From: [Zimmermannella] bifida NBRC 103089
Lineage (GTDB): Bacteria; Actinomycetota; Actinomycetes; Actinomycetales; Microbacteriaceae
Length of the DNA: 43,449 nt
Direction: 5' to 3'
Assembly (NCBI RefSeq): GCF_001570925.1
Contig: NZ_BCSP01000010.1
Location: forward strand, 1-43,449
Shown piece by piece: positions 1-7,564 of the stretch. The translations under genes were made by a program, and so were the position numbers. Below the pieces are notes generated by a model. It was not told the origin of the DNA and made no database searches. It saw only the letters and a program-made list of their open reading frames with translations. How positions within the stretch are numbered: position 1 is the stretch's first letter; every line of letters starts with the position of its first letter.

Positions 1-194
1 GCGTGCTCGATTAACGCACCGATACCTGCGGTGCCGGCGAAGATCAGGATGACGTCGCTGATCATGCAGATCAGCAGAATCTTGCCCAGGTGGCTGCGGC
101 GTGCGCCCTGGCGCAGGATGTACGCGTTCTGGGCGCCAATGGCGGCGATGAATCCCCATCCGGTAATGAGCCCGGTCAACAACGTCTGAATCAT
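1..194 (-). CDS. LysE/ArgO-family amino acid exporter (partial, 3' end outside window)
   Basis: Only the first 64 codons are present; the gene runs off the left edge. The translation begins MIQTLLTGLITGWGFIAAIG and continues with the family motif GAQNAYILRQG, which is typical of LysE/ArgO exporters of basic amino acids in the inner membrane. Two hydrophobic segments are visible (about residues 4-20 and 39-60). It is divergent from a LysR-type regulator that begins 71 bp away, the standard lysE-lysG (argO-argP) arrangement in which the regulator activates the exporter when lysine or arginine accumulates. The ATG lies 7 nt after TACGCT on the minus strand, so the mRNA is probably leaderless. 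Substrate (Lys versus Arg) cannot be decided. Confidence 0.9.
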   Translation of the reverse strand, partial: MIQTLLTGLITGWGFIAAIGAQNAYILRQGARRSHLGKILLICMISDVILIFAGTAGIGALIEH

Positions 195-201
195 GCTGGT
201 C

Positions 202-207
202 AGCGTA
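202..207 (-). promoter_or_regulatory. Putative -10 hexamer of the LysE-family gene
   Basis: TACGCT on the minus strand ends 7 nt before the ATG at 194, the spacing expected for a leaderless transcript. No convincing -35 is seen. The control region for the regulator binding is within 195-264. Confidence 0.45.
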
Positions 208-252
208 TGAAGCTGCCCAGATGAACACAAATAATGGAAATGAAGGAACCAT

Positions 253-258
253 TAGAAT
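253..258 (+). promoter_or_regulatory. Putative -10 hexamer of the LysR-type regulator gene
   Basis: TAGAAT ends 6 nt before the ATG at 265; transcription would begin at or next to the start codon. Confidence 0.5.
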
Positions 259-264
259 TGCTTC

Positions 265-1143
265 ATGAACCTCGATCAGCTCCGCGCCATCGCTGCCATC
301 GTCGACGAGGGCTCGTTCGAAGGCGCCGCGTTCGTGCTGAACGTAACACCATCGGCCATCAGCCAGCGCGTCCGTGCGCTGGAACGCACTGTCGGACATC
401 CGATAGTGACTCGAACGGCTCCCTGCCACCCGACGGATCGCGGCAAAGCGGTGGTGCGGCTTGCTCGCCAGGTTGCGGTGCTCGAAGCCGAGGCCTGGCA
501 GGCACTCGGCAAGGATGCGCACGGTCGCACGGTCACGTCCGTTGCGGTGAATGCGGATGCGCTCGGTACCTGGTTCGGGGGAGTCCTCGAAGACGCTGCG
601 AACTGGCCAGAAACCACCCTGGACCTGCATGTAGAAGACCAGGATCACACCGCGGCGCTCTTGCAACACGGACGCGTCATCGCCGCGGTAACCGCTGAGC
701 CAACCTCGGTGCAGGGATACTCGGTGACGCCGCTCGGCGTTACTCGGTACGTACCTGTCGTTGCGGAAGCACTCTTGCAACGGCTGCCGACGCAAGGGCA
801 GTCCTCGATACAGCGCCTGCCACTCGTGCGATTCAACGACAAAGACGACCTTCCGGCCGCGGCAATGCGCGCCAGCGGCATAACTGACCACGGTCCGGTG
901 CACTACGTGCCGTCATTTGACGGCTACCTGCACGCGCTACGAGCAGGGCTCGGGTGGGGCATGGTCGTGGATGAACAACTCACGCCGGCAGTTCAGTGCG
1001 AGTTGGTGCGCGTGCCGGGCCTGGAAGACGTGCTCGTGCCGCTCTACTGGCAATCGGCAACGGTACCGTCGCGGCAGTTGCAACGATTGACCGAGACGGT
1101 ACTGCGCGTAGCCGGAGAGCGGCTCGAACCGATTGATTCGTAA
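265..1143 (+). CDS. LysR-type regulator, LysG/ArgP family
   Basis: A 292-residue protein with an N-terminal winged helix-turn-helix (about residues 1-60, MNLDQLRAIAAIVDEGSF, then SAISQRVRALE in the recognition helix) and a C-terminal effector-binding domain (about 90-285). The N-terminus and the divergent LysE exporter point to the LysG/ArgP branch, which activates exporter transcription in response to lysine, arginine or histidine. The start is chosen because the LysR domain begins here and because TAGAAT lies 6 nt upstream, implying a leaderless mRNA. The downstream gene starts 9 bp after its stop and its own -10 overlaps the stop codon. Confidence 0.9.
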   Translation: MNLDQLRAIAAIVDEGSFEGAAFVLNVTPSAISQRVRALERTVGHPIVTRTAPCHPTDRGKAVVRLARQVAVLEAEAWQALGKDAHGRTVTSVAVNADALGTWFGGVLEDAANWPETTLDLHVEDQDHTAALLQHGRVIAAVTAEPTSVQGYSVTPLGVTRYVPVVAEALLQRLPTQGQSSIQRLPLVRFNDKDDLPAAAMRASGITDHGPVHYVPSFDGYLHALRAGLGWGMVVDEQLTPAVQCELVRVPGLEDVLVPLYWQSATVPSRQLQRLTETVLRVAGERLEPIDS

Positions 1144-1146
1144 ACT
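1141..1146 (+). promoter_or_regulatory. Putative -10 hexamer of the DUF1992 gene
   Basis: TAAACT overlaps the TAA stop of the regulator gene and ends 6 nt before the ATG at 1153. Confidence 0.5.
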
Positions 1147-1152
1147 CGGAAC

Positions 1153-1545
1153 ATGAGCGATTTTGCGGAGCGCATGGCCGAGGAACGGATCCGTGAAGCG
1201 GTGAACGCCGGCAAGTTCGACAACCTTGTCGGTGCCGGAAAACCGCTGTCGGATCTCGGTCCGCGTGATCAAGAATCCTGGCTGGCGCAATTCATCGAGC
1301 GTGAGGAACTCGAACCACTCGCCACTGCGCCAACCGTGCTCGGCCTGCGCAAAGAAGCGCAGTCGTATCCGGAAAGTTTGGCCGATTGTGTAGACGAGGC
1401 CGAGGTGCGGGCGCGGCTGGAGGACTACAACCGGCGGGTTAAACGTGACCGGCTGCATCCCGCACTCGACCTGCCCATCCCGATTGTTGCTCCGATCATC
1501 GACATCGAGACCATGATCGAACGGTGGCGAATTATGCTGCAGTAG
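1153..1545 (+). CDS. DUF1992 (DnaJ-homologue subfamily C member 28 conserved domain) protein
   Basis: A 130-residue soluble protein starting MSDFAERMAEERIREAVNAG and continuing FDNLVGAGKPLSDLG, the hallmark of the DUF1992 domain found alone in bacteria and attached to a J-domain in eukaryotic DNAJC28. The domain covers roughly residues 5-75; the rest is helical and ends IDIETMIERWRIML. The biochemical role of the family is unknown. It lies 9 bp after the LysR-type gene but has its own -10 (TAAACT), so it is probably transcribed independently as a leaderless mRNA. Confidence 0.85.
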   Translation: MSDFAERMAEERIREAVNAGKFDNLVGAGKPLSDLGPRDQESWLAQFIEREELEPLATAPTVLGLRKEAQSYPESLADCVDEAEVRARLEDYNRRVKRDRLHPALDLPIPIVAPIIDIETMIERWRIMLQ

Positions 1546-1669
1546 CGTCGCGACCAGCGCGCATCCGACTGAAATTGGTGATCGAAGAAACCCGCAGGAT
1601 ATTCGCATGTGGTTATGCCACGCTTGCGTAGGCCGCACTGGCGGCCATCACTTACATACAGGAGCACCC

Positions 1670-1873
1670 ATGTCGTTTATGGATGACGCAAAGAACAACG
1701 CCGGCGAGTTCATCGAGAATCTCAAGAATCAGGCTGGCGACCTTATCGAAGACGCCAAGTCGGGTGAGCTCGGAAGCAACCCGGGCGAAATTTTCGAAAA
1801 CGTCAAGGACCGCCTCACTGGTCAGGACGACGACGCAGCAGGCGACGCATCCGGCGAGACTGCGGCCAAGTAG
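1670..1873 (+). CDS. Small charged helical protein (67 aa), stress-type, unknown function
   Basis: The ATG at 1670 is chosen over an upstream in-frame ATG at 1607 because AGGAG stands 5-6 nt before it. The product begins MSFMDDAKNNAGEF and is rich in Asp, Glu, Lys and Ala, with an amphipathic helical look and no membrane segment. Its first residues resemble those of the next small gene (MGLMDDMKHNAEEF), so the two are probably paralogues or share a common N-terminal helix. It may belong with the short antitoxin-like/CsbD-like proteins of actinobacteria, but I cannot assign it firmly. A strong hairpin terminator follows. Confidence 0.7.
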   Translation: MSFMDDAKNNAGEFIENLKNQAGDLIEDAKSGELGSNPGEIFENVKDRLTGQDDDAAGDASGETAAK

Positions 1874-1930
1874 CCACCATTTCGGTGTTTGCGCGGGCGG
1901 ATCGCCTACGCAGAACTGATGCACAAGGTG

Positions 1931-1959
1931 ACGAGCCTGGGTATTGTTCCCAGGCTCGT
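1931..1959 (+). terminator. Rho-independent-type hairpin after the first small gene
   Basis: A perfect 11-bp stem (ACGAGCCTGGG / CCCAGGCTCGT) with a 7-nt loop, followed by TTGTTTGTGT. It separates the two small helical-protein genes. Confidence 0.8.
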
Positions 1960-2051
1960 TTGTTTGTGTGGAGATGTCTCAATCAACCGAGACGTTCCGA
2001 AACGGTTCCAGATCCAACACGGATCACAGGCCAACACAAGGAGGCAAACCG

Positions 2052-2246
2052 ATGGGTCTCATGGACGACATGAAGCACAACGCCGAAGAGTTCTTCGGTA
2101 AGGGCAAGGAAAAGGCCGGCGAAGCGAGCGGCAACGACGACCTCAAACGCGAAGGTCAGCTCGATCAGGTCTCGGCCGACGTCAAGCAGGGCGTTGACAA
2201 CATCCGCGACGGTATCAACGACGCACTGCAGAAGGACGACAAGTAA
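2052..2246 (+). CDS. CsbD-family stress-type small protein
   Basis: A 64-residue protein whose centre, GKGKEKAGEASGNDDLKREG then LDQ, matches the CsbD pattern (GK.KE..G..TG.D.L..EGK.DQ). CsbD proteins are abundant small general-stress proteins of unknown mechanism. The ATG at 2052 is chosen over the in-frame ATG at 1944 because AAGGAGG lies 7 nt upstream and the CsbD-like region starts right after. It is monocistronic, bounded by hairpins on both sides. Confidence 0.8.
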   Translation: MGLMDDMKHNAEEFFGKGKEKAGEASGNDDLKREGQLDQVSADVKQGVDNIRDGINDALQKDDK

Positions 2247-2290
2247 GTAGTTGCGCAAAGCGCTCAAGAACTGCGCTGCGCAATACGAAC

Positions 2291-2321
2291 AACGACGCTC
2301 ACCGTGTTGGTGGGCGTCGTT
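2291..2321 (+). terminator. Hairpin terminator between csbD-like gene and marR-type gene
   Basis: A 13-bp stem (AACGACGCTCACC / GGTGGGCGTCGTT, one G-T pair) with a 5-nt loop, followed by GCGTTTC. It can serve both converging transcripts. Confidence 0.7.
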
Positions 2322-2380
2322 GCGTTTCTGGATGCCGTGGTCGGGTGGGCAGTGTCTTCCTTCCGGCAACCAACGGCCGG

Positions 2381-2923
2381 TTAGTGGGCGGTGTTCACGG
2401 ACGCTTCCGCGGCAGATTCCGAAGCCGTCAGTGAGTGGATCGGGTCGCGATGCATGTGCTTATCCGGGTCGAGGACGTTCAGCATGGCTTCGGTAACGCG
2501 ACGAATGTCGTCAATTCCGTCCGCATCCTGTGGATCAAACACAAACTTACGCACCAGCGACACGTGCTCGGGCGCCGCTTCGCGCAGCAGGTTCATACCG
2601 GTTTCGGTGAGCAGGATGTCCGTGGCTCGGGCATCGTCGGCGTTCTGTACGCGTTCGACCAGGTTTGAGCCCTCGAGCCGGTTGAGCACTCGCGAAAGAC
2701 GTGACAGCGTGGTGTTCGTGCGAACCGCGAGCTGTTTGGTTTGCAACCGCTTGCCCGGGCTGTGCGAAAGCATCGCGAGGACGTAATACTCCGTCAGCGT
2801 TACCTGGTTTGCCCGCCGCAGATGCGAGTCCAATGTGCTCGGGAGCAACTCCATCACGGCCATCATTCGGAGCCAGGCGGCCTGTTCTTCGCGCGAGAGC
2901 CACCTCACCTGGTCTGTACTCAT
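2381..2923 (-). CDS. MarR-family transcriptional regulator
   Basis: A 180-residue protein with the MarR winged-helix fold: VTLTEYYVLAMLSHSPGKRL leads into the recognition region (about residues 60-90, TTLSRLSRVLNRLE) and the wing NADDARATDILLTETG (about 94-112). The C-terminal 40 residues are unstructured and His/Asp/Ser/Glu-rich. MarR proteins act as dimeric repressors responding to phenolic or other small ligands; the target is not evident because no divergent gene is adjacent. The minus-strand ATG lies 6 nt after TATGAT, indicating a leaderless mRNA. Confidence 0.9.
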   Translation of the reverse strand: MSTDQVRWLSREEQAAWLRMMAVMELLPSTLDSHLRRANQVTLTEYYVLAMLSHSPGKRLQTKQLAVRTNTTLSRLSRVLNRLEGSNLVERVQNADDARATDILLTETGMNLLREAAPEHVSLVRKFVFDPQDADGIDDIRRVTEAMLNVLDPDKHMHRDPIHSLTASESAAEASVNTAH

Positions 2924-2929
2924 ACGTTC

Positions 2930-2935
2930 ATCATA
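2930..2935 (-). promoter_or_regulatory. Putative -10 hexamer of the MarR-family gene
   Basis: TATGAT on the minus strand, 6 nt before the ATG at 2923; close to the ideal TATAAT. Confidence 0.55.
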
Positions 2936-3037
2936 AATCCTGATGAGAGCGTAGAACCGGCACTTGGCCGGATTCCAGGCAACCGGTTGATATCAGTCCG
3001 CAACATATCCGGCGCGGGCGTGGCCGGCATGGTATGG

Positions 3038-3913
3038 CTAGCGTGTTGTGTCGCGTTTTCCGGGCAACAGGGCACGCAGCGGTCGCCGCCGTTCGAGGGC
3101 CGCGGCACTGCGGTCGCGGTCGTGCTCGGCGAGTGCGGCATCGCTCAGCGCGCCCCGAAACTGTGTGGGTGCGGGGCCAAACGCGCCGCGGGCTGTGTGA
3201 ATGACTTCATTGGCGAGCGTGCGGTTGCCGAACGCGCCAACGGCCGCGCCAATGCCAAACGGAATGACCTTGCCGAGCGCCCCGGTCATCTGCTTGTTGG
3301 CAAAGCGGCGAAGGAAGGCGCCACGCACGCGCTGACCGAGCTCGCCCACGAACATCGTCGGCATCGCCTGCGTCACCAGCTCGCCCCAGAACGGCGACTT
3401 CATGAGCGCACCCGGGGTGCGGTTTCGCGCAAACTCCAACACGAGCGCCCGGCCGCGTTCGCCGAGCATGATTGCCATCACCAAGGTTCGCGCACGAGTC
3501 GGGTCATCGGCGGCTACACCTGAGAGTTCTGCCACAGTCAAGGCATAGAGGGCGGTGAGCTCCAAGAAACCAACGATTTCTGCACCGGCAAGGGCAACAC
3601 CGGTGACTGTGCCGACACCAGGAATAACTGCGGCTGCACCCACACCAGCACCCGTGCCCATGGCTGCTCGTCGGTACCAGCGTTCGGCCGCGACCACGAG
3701 TTGTTCGGGAGTTGCGCTGGGATTCTGGTTCCGCATCCGCCGCGCCATTGCCGTGGCAGCAGGGCGCTGCGCGCGCAAGACGCGGTCGAGCTGGCGAATG
3801 AGCCAGTCATCGCCGCCATCCGTGGCCTGAGTCGGTTCGGATGCGGCCGGTTCAAACCCCGCGTCGAGTGCGGTCACCGTAGGGCTGTGTGGCTCGTGTG
3901 CCTGGTTGTGCAT
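3038..3913 (-). CDS. Hypothetical membrane-associated protein (291 aa)
   Basis: I do not recognise this family with certainty. The N-terminal 60 residues are polar. A Gly/Ala-rich hydrophobic stretch follows at about residues 90-130 (GTGAGVGAAAVIPGVGTVTG, then LAGAEIVGFLELTALYAL) and a second, shorter one near 218-232 (VIPFGIGAAVGAFGN). The C-terminus is Arg-rich. The arrangement resembles EcsC-like or other Gly-rich membrane-inserting proteins, but that is only a resemblance. A minus-strand TACGCT lies 7 nt before the ATG, so it is likely expressed alone from a leaderless mRNA. Confidence 0.75.
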   Translation of the reverse strand: MHNQAHEPHSPTVTALDAGFEPAASEPTQATDGGDDWLIRQLDRVLRAQRPAATAMARRMRNQNPSATPEQLVVAAERWYRRAAMGTGAGVGAAAVIPGVGTVTGVALAGAEIVGFLELTALYALTVAELSGVAADDPTRARTLVMAIMLGERGRALVLEFARNRTPGALMKSPFWGELVTQAMPTMFVGELGQRVRGAFLRRFANKQMTGALGKVIPFGIGAAVGAFGNRTLANEVIHTARGAFGPAPTQFRGALSDAALAEHDRDRSAAALERRRPLRALLPGKRDTTR

Positions 3914-3920
3914 GTCATCG

Positions 3921-3926
3921 AGCGTA
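3921..3926 (-). promoter_or_regulatory. Putative -10 hexamer of the 291-aa membrane protein gene
   Basis: TACGCT on the minus strand, 7 nt before the ATG at 3913. Confidence 0.45.
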
Positions 3927-3954
3927 GGGGAGTCACCTGGGCTGGAGCCGGGGT

Positions 3955-4857
3955 CTACTGTGCGCGTTCCTGGATGCGGTACGCATTCACCAAGGTCGCG
4001 ATGGACTCATCTGCGTGACAGGTAAAGATGGAAAAGTGGTTTGCCTTGGCGTCGAGGTTGAGGCGGGCACCCGGCAATTGCAGCGCGAGGCGTGCGGTGC
4101 CGCGCCAGGGCACGGAGAGGTCGCGTTTGCCCTGCCAAATCACGATTGTGCAGTTCGTCAACTCACTCGTGTCGAAGTCCCAGGCGCCGAATGTGAGCCG
4201 CCAATCGGTTATGACGGTGCGCGGGCCGTGCGTAAACGCTGCCCGCACGGACTCCAAGAATGCCGCACCGCTCACGTCCGGCAACCCGAGCTCGCGGGTA
4301 GCGGCATCACTGAACCGGTGCAGTCGGCGGTGTGCTTTGGGCAGGTGCTTTGCAAATTGCGAATCGAGCACTCGACCGAGCATGAATGGCACATTCTGGC
4401 CCGGTAAGCGGCCGGTCATCGCGGGCGGCGCCACGGGGGCGATGAGGTTGACAGCGACGACACGATCCGGAACGCGTGCGGCCGCTGCGAGGGCGTACGG
4501 GCCGCCAGCGGAGTATCCCGACACCCCGAACTTATCGATGCCACGCGCATCCAGAATCTCGAGGACGTCATCGATGAAGTCGCCGATCTGGCGGCGGCGC
4601 TGCGGGGTTGACTTGCCGAACCCCGGGCGCGAAACCGCCAGCACATTTGCGCCCAAGTGATGCGCGGCCGGGCCATACATGGCCGCTTCGCCTCGCGACC
4701 CCGGAGCGCCGTGAAACGACACCACCGGAATGCCGTCTTCCCGACCGAACTCAGCCCACTGCAGCCACCTACCTGCCGACACTCGAAAGGTGCCGGTGCG
4801 CAGCGGTTGGTACTGCGGAGAGTTGTGCGGAATCTCCGCACGCACAGGTTCGGCCAT
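3955..4857 (-). CDS. Alpha/beta-hydrolase fold protein
   Basis: A 300-residue cytoplasmic hydrolase. The oxyanion-hole segment SFHGAPGSR is at about residues 47-55, the nucleophile elbow GYSAGG places the catalytic Ser near 116, a candidate acid is in GKRDLSVPW (about 255) and the catalytic His is in KANHFSIF near 280. The substrate cannot be deduced. The gene begins 14 bp after the Lrp/AsnC-type regulator on the same strand and may be co-transcribed with it, although no good ribosome-binding site with normal spacing is seen (AAGGAC is only 2 nt from the ATG). Confidence 0.85.
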   Translation of the reverse strand: MAEPVRAEIPHNSPQYQPLRTGTFRVSAGRWLQWAEFGREDGIPVVSFHGAPGSRGEAAMYGPAAHHLGANVLAVSRPGFGKSTPQRRRQIGDFIDDVLEILDARGIDKFGVSGYSAGGPYALAAAARVPDRVVAVNLIAPVAPPAMTGRLPGQNVPFMLGRVLDSQFAKHLPKAHRRLHRFSDAATRELGLPDVSGAAFLESVRAAFTHGPRTVITDWRLTFGAWDFDTSELTNCTIVIWQGKRDLSVPWRGTARLALQLPGARLNLDAKANHFSIFTCHADESIATLVNAYRIQERAQ

Positions 4858-4871
4858 GTCCTTGCGTGTGG

Positions 4872-5348
4872 CTACTTCGAAGTCGACTCGGAGGTCGCCA
4901 CATCCATCAGTGGCAGCATGCGGTCGCGCATGAGTTCGCGCAGCACAATCGACGTGGTGGTGCGCTCAATGGGATCAAGTGTGCCGATTTTGTCGATAAC
5001 GCGCTGCAGGTCGGTATTGGACTTCGCAACGACGCGGATCAAGAGGTCCCAGTCACCGGCCATGGTCGAACAGTCCACGACCTCGGGAATTTCTAACAAA
5101 TTGTCATGTAGCTCGCCGTGCCAGGCTGACTGGTCAATCTGCGCCATGACCATAGCCTGCACGGGGTAGCCCATCGGTTCTGGGGCAAGCTTGGGCAGGA
5201 TCTCAACGAGGATGCCGGTGTCACGCAACCGGTTCAAACGCGCCTGAACAGTGGGGCGCGCAACGTTCAGTTCGCGGGATGCGGCGAGCACGCTCGTGCC
5301 CGGGTTCGCCGTGAAATGTTCGACGATTCGGTAGTCAAGGCGATCCAA
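4872..5348 (-). CDS. Lrp/AsnC-family transcriptional regulator
   Basis: A 158-residue protein with an N-terminal helix-turn-helix (about 8-55, NPGTSVLAASRELNVARPTV type sequence) and a C-terminal RAM/AsnC ligand-binding domain (about 65-150; MAGDWDLLIRVVAKS). These proteins form octamers that bind amino acids and regulate amino acid transport and metabolism. The start is TTG (TTGGATCGCCTTGAC), with AAGGAG about 10 nt upstream. It is divergent from an ABC importer operon 143 bp away, so that importer is the likely target. Confidence 0.9.
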   Translation of the reverse strand: MDRLDYRIVEHFTANPGTSVLAASRELNVARPTVQARLNRLRDTGILVEILPKLAPEPMGYPVQAMVMAQIDQSAWHGELHDNLLEIPEVVDCSTMAGDWDLLIRVVAKSNTDLQRVIDKIGTLDPIERTTTSIVLRELMRDRMLPLMDVATSESTSK

Positions 5349-5491
5349 AATTCAACTCTCCTTTTGCTGTCAGCAACACATGCACCTTTGCAAGTTGTAA
5401 GCTGATTCAACGAATTTGTTCATAAAACTGTGAATTTTGCCCGACGCAAGGCGTGTGCAATGGAACAGTTTAGTCAATTGGAGTCCAAAAA
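5349..5491. promoter_or_regulatory. AT-rich divergent promoter/operator region (Lrp-type gene / ABC importer)
   Basis: A 143-bp spacer between divergent genes, clearly richer in A+T than its surroundings (for example 5404-5450). It contains the interrupted palindrome TTCA-TAAAACTG-TGAA at about 5418-5433. By analogy with Lrp/AsnC systems this is the probable binding zone for the adjacent regulator. GGAG at 5480-5483 serves the importer lipoprotein gene. Confidence 0.45.
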
Positions 5492-6466
5492 ATGCGAACA
5501 CACATGAAGCTCGCCGCCACAGCACTTGCAGCAACGTCGCTGATGCTTAGCGGATGCGCCGACACTGGTGGCGCCAGTGATGCTGAGTTCAAGATTGGCA
5601 TCATCCAACTCGTCCAGCACCCGGCGCTGGATGCGGCTACCGAAGGCTTCCAAACAGCCTTCGAGACGGCCGGTATCGAGGCCGAGTTCGATGTACAAAA
5701 TGCTAATGGCGAGCAGGCAACGGCAGCCACGATCGCCTCGAGCTTTGCGAGCGACGCCGACATCGACCTGGTGCTGGCCGTAGCCACCCCGGCAGCGCAG
5801 TCGGCCGCATCGGCGATCACTGACGTGCCGGTGCTGTTCACCGCGGTTACTGACCCGGTTGAAGCCGACCTCGTTGAATCGCTCGAAGCTCCCGGCATGA
5901 ACATCACGGGAACCACAGACCTCAACCCGGTTGCCGACCAGATCGAGCTGATCAAGCAGATTAAGCCCGATGTGAAGTCAGTTGGTGTTGTCTACTCGTC
6001 GGGTGAAGTGAACTCGAAGGTACAGGTTGACCTCGCAACCGAGGCAGCAAAGAAGGCTGGTCTCAAACTCGAAACCGCAACGGTCACCAACGTCGGTGAA
6101 ATTCCAACGGCGCTCGACTCGCTGGGCGACGTTGACGCGCTCTACCTGCCTACTGACAACACCGTGATCTCGGGGCTGGATGCGGTACTCAACTACTCCG
6201 ACCAGAAGAAGATTCCGGTTGTCTCGGGCGACACTGACTCGGTTACCGGTGGCGCTACAGGCACCGTCGGCCTTAACTACAACAAGCTCGGCGAGCAGAC
6301 CGGCGAAATGGCGATCCGTATCCTCAAGGAAAACGCGGACCCCGCTTCGATGCCGGTCGAATCACAGTCGACCTTCGACCTGACCCTCAACAAGAAGGCA
6401 GCGTCCAACATCGGCATCGAACTGCCGAAGGAACTGCTTGACGAAGCCGTCGAAGTAATCGAGTAA
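5492..6466 (+). CDS. ABC importer substrate-binding lipoprotein (ABC_sub_bind, TrpX-like)
   Basis: A 324-residue exported lipoprotein with a signal peptide ending in the lipobox LMLSGC (Cys22). The mature domain (about 33-320) has the features of the ABC_sub_bind family: KIGIIQLVQHPALDAATEGF at the start, VPVLFTAVTDPV, then AVYSSGEVNSKVQ-like and ALYLPTDNTV segments. Relatives with this operon structure include streptococcal TrpX, but the ligand is not certain. The start has GGAG 8 nt upstream. It is the first gene of a three-gene operon and is followed by a 12-bp hairpin that may set expression of the binding protein above that of the membrane parts. Confidence 0.9.
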   Translation: MRTHMKLAATALAATSLMLSGCADTGGASDAEFKIGIIQLVQHPALDAATEGFQTAFETAGIEAEFDVQNANGEQATAATIASSFASDADIDLVLAVATPAAQSAASAITDVPVLFTAVTDPVEADLVESLEAPGMNITGTTDLNPVADQIELIKQIKPDVKSVGVVYSSGEVNSKVQVDLATEAAKKAGLKLETATVTNVGEIPTALDSLGDVDALYLPTDNTVISGLDAVLNYSDQKKIPVVSGDTDSVTGGATGTVGLNYNKLGEQTGEMAIRILKENADPASMPVESQSTFDLTLNKKAASNIGIELPKELLDEAVEVIE

Positions 6467-6479
6467 CTCGCAAACTCTC

Positions 6480-6514
6480 CGGGTGGGATGCCGCAACCAG
6501 ATGCATCCCACCCG
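6480..6514 (+). terminator. Intra-operon hairpin (attenuator or mRNA stabiliser)
   Basis: A perfect 12-bp stem (CGGGTGGGATGC / GCATCCCACCCG) with an 11-nt loop between the lipoprotein and permease genes, without a following T run. Such a structure commonly protects the upstream message or causes partial termination. Confidence 0.6.
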
Positions 6515-6577
6515 CCAACCTCTCAATCAAGGCGGATGCGGTGATCCTGCTCGCCGCCACAATGTAAGGAGCCAGCG

Positions 6578-7564
6578 TTGATTGGCGCATTCGAAATCGG
6601 GTTGCTGTACGCGGTCGTAGCCCTCGGTGTGTACCTCACCTTTCGTGTATTGAACTTCCCTGACCTCACCGTTGACGGTTCGTTTGTGACCGGCGCAGCC
6701 GTCGCGACCTTGTTGCTGACGAAGGGATACAACCCCGCGTTGGCCATGTGCGCGGCATTTGCCGCAGGTATGGTTGCCGGCGCGATTACCGGCCTGCTGC
6801 ACACCAAGCTCAATATCGACGGACTGCTCGCCGGTATCTTGATGATGATCGCGCTGTGGTCGGTGAACTTGCGCATTTTGGGTCTAGCCAACGGGTCGCA
6901 ATCTGCGGCGAACGTGAGCCTTCGAAGCCACGAGACGCTGCTTGACATCATGATGGACGCCAAGCTCAAGGGCACTTGGACGGGTGTTCTCATCCTGTTT
7001 GCCGGCGTGCTGTTGATCAAACTCATCATCGACTGGTTTCTCGCGACCGACCGCGGTCTCGCGCTGCAGGCTACCGGTAACAGCGAGCAGATGATTCGTT
7101 CGTTTGGTGTCAACACCGACAACCAGAAGATTCTGGGGCTCGCACTGTCGAATGGCCTCGTCGCGCTCGGCGGTTCGCTTGTTGCGCAATACGTGGACGC
7201 CACGGATATTTCGCTGGGTGTTGGCGTCATCTTGGTCGGATTGGCATCGGTAATCCTCGGCCAGGCCTTCTTCGGTAACCGTCGCGTCTGGCTGGCAACG
7301 CTCGGTGTCGTGGTCGGCGCGGTGTTGTATCGCCTCATTGTGCTGTGGGCGCTTCAGCTTGGTCTCGAGAACTCCGACGTGCGCTTGATGAACGCCGTGA
7401 TTGTTGTGGTGGCGATCCTCATTCCGCAAACGGGAGTCGCTCGACGACTCGGATTGACGTCGCTGTTTGGCCGACGTCGCAAGGCGCAGGTGATCGGTGT
7501 TGATCCTGGCGCTGAAACCGAATCCTCGCCGGCAACTCCAGCGGTATCGAAGGGAACGAAGTAA
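6578..7564 (+). CDS. ABC importer permease (branched-chain-type, TrpY-like)
   Basis: A 328-residue integral membrane protein with about eight to nine hydrophobic helices. Features of the BPD_transp_2 family are present: LTVDGSFVTGAAVAT near residues 29-43, GLLHTKLNIDGLLAGIL (about 72-88) and the cytoplasmic loop RSFGVNTDNQKILGLALSNG (about 170-190) that contacts the ATPase. The start codon is TTG at 6578, supported by TAAGGAG 7 nt upstream. The stop overlaps the next start (TAATG). It would form the pore of the importer with the flanking lipoprotein and ATPase. Confidence 0.9.
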   Translation: MIGAFEIGLLYAVVALGVYLTFRVLNFPDLTVDGSFVTGAAVATLLLTKGYNPALAMCAAFAAGMVAGAITGLLHTKLNIDGLLAGILMMIALWSVNLRILGLANGSQSAANVSLRSHETLLDIMMDAKLKGTWTGVLILFAGVLLIKLIIDWFLATDRGLALQATGNSEQMIRSFGVNTDNQKILGLALSNGLVALGGSLVAQYVDATDISLGVGVILVGLASVILGQAFFGNRRVWLATLGVVVGAVLYRLIVLWALQLGLENSDVRLMNAVIVVVAILIPQTGVARRLGLTSLFGRRRKAQVIGVDPGAETESSPATPAVSKGTK

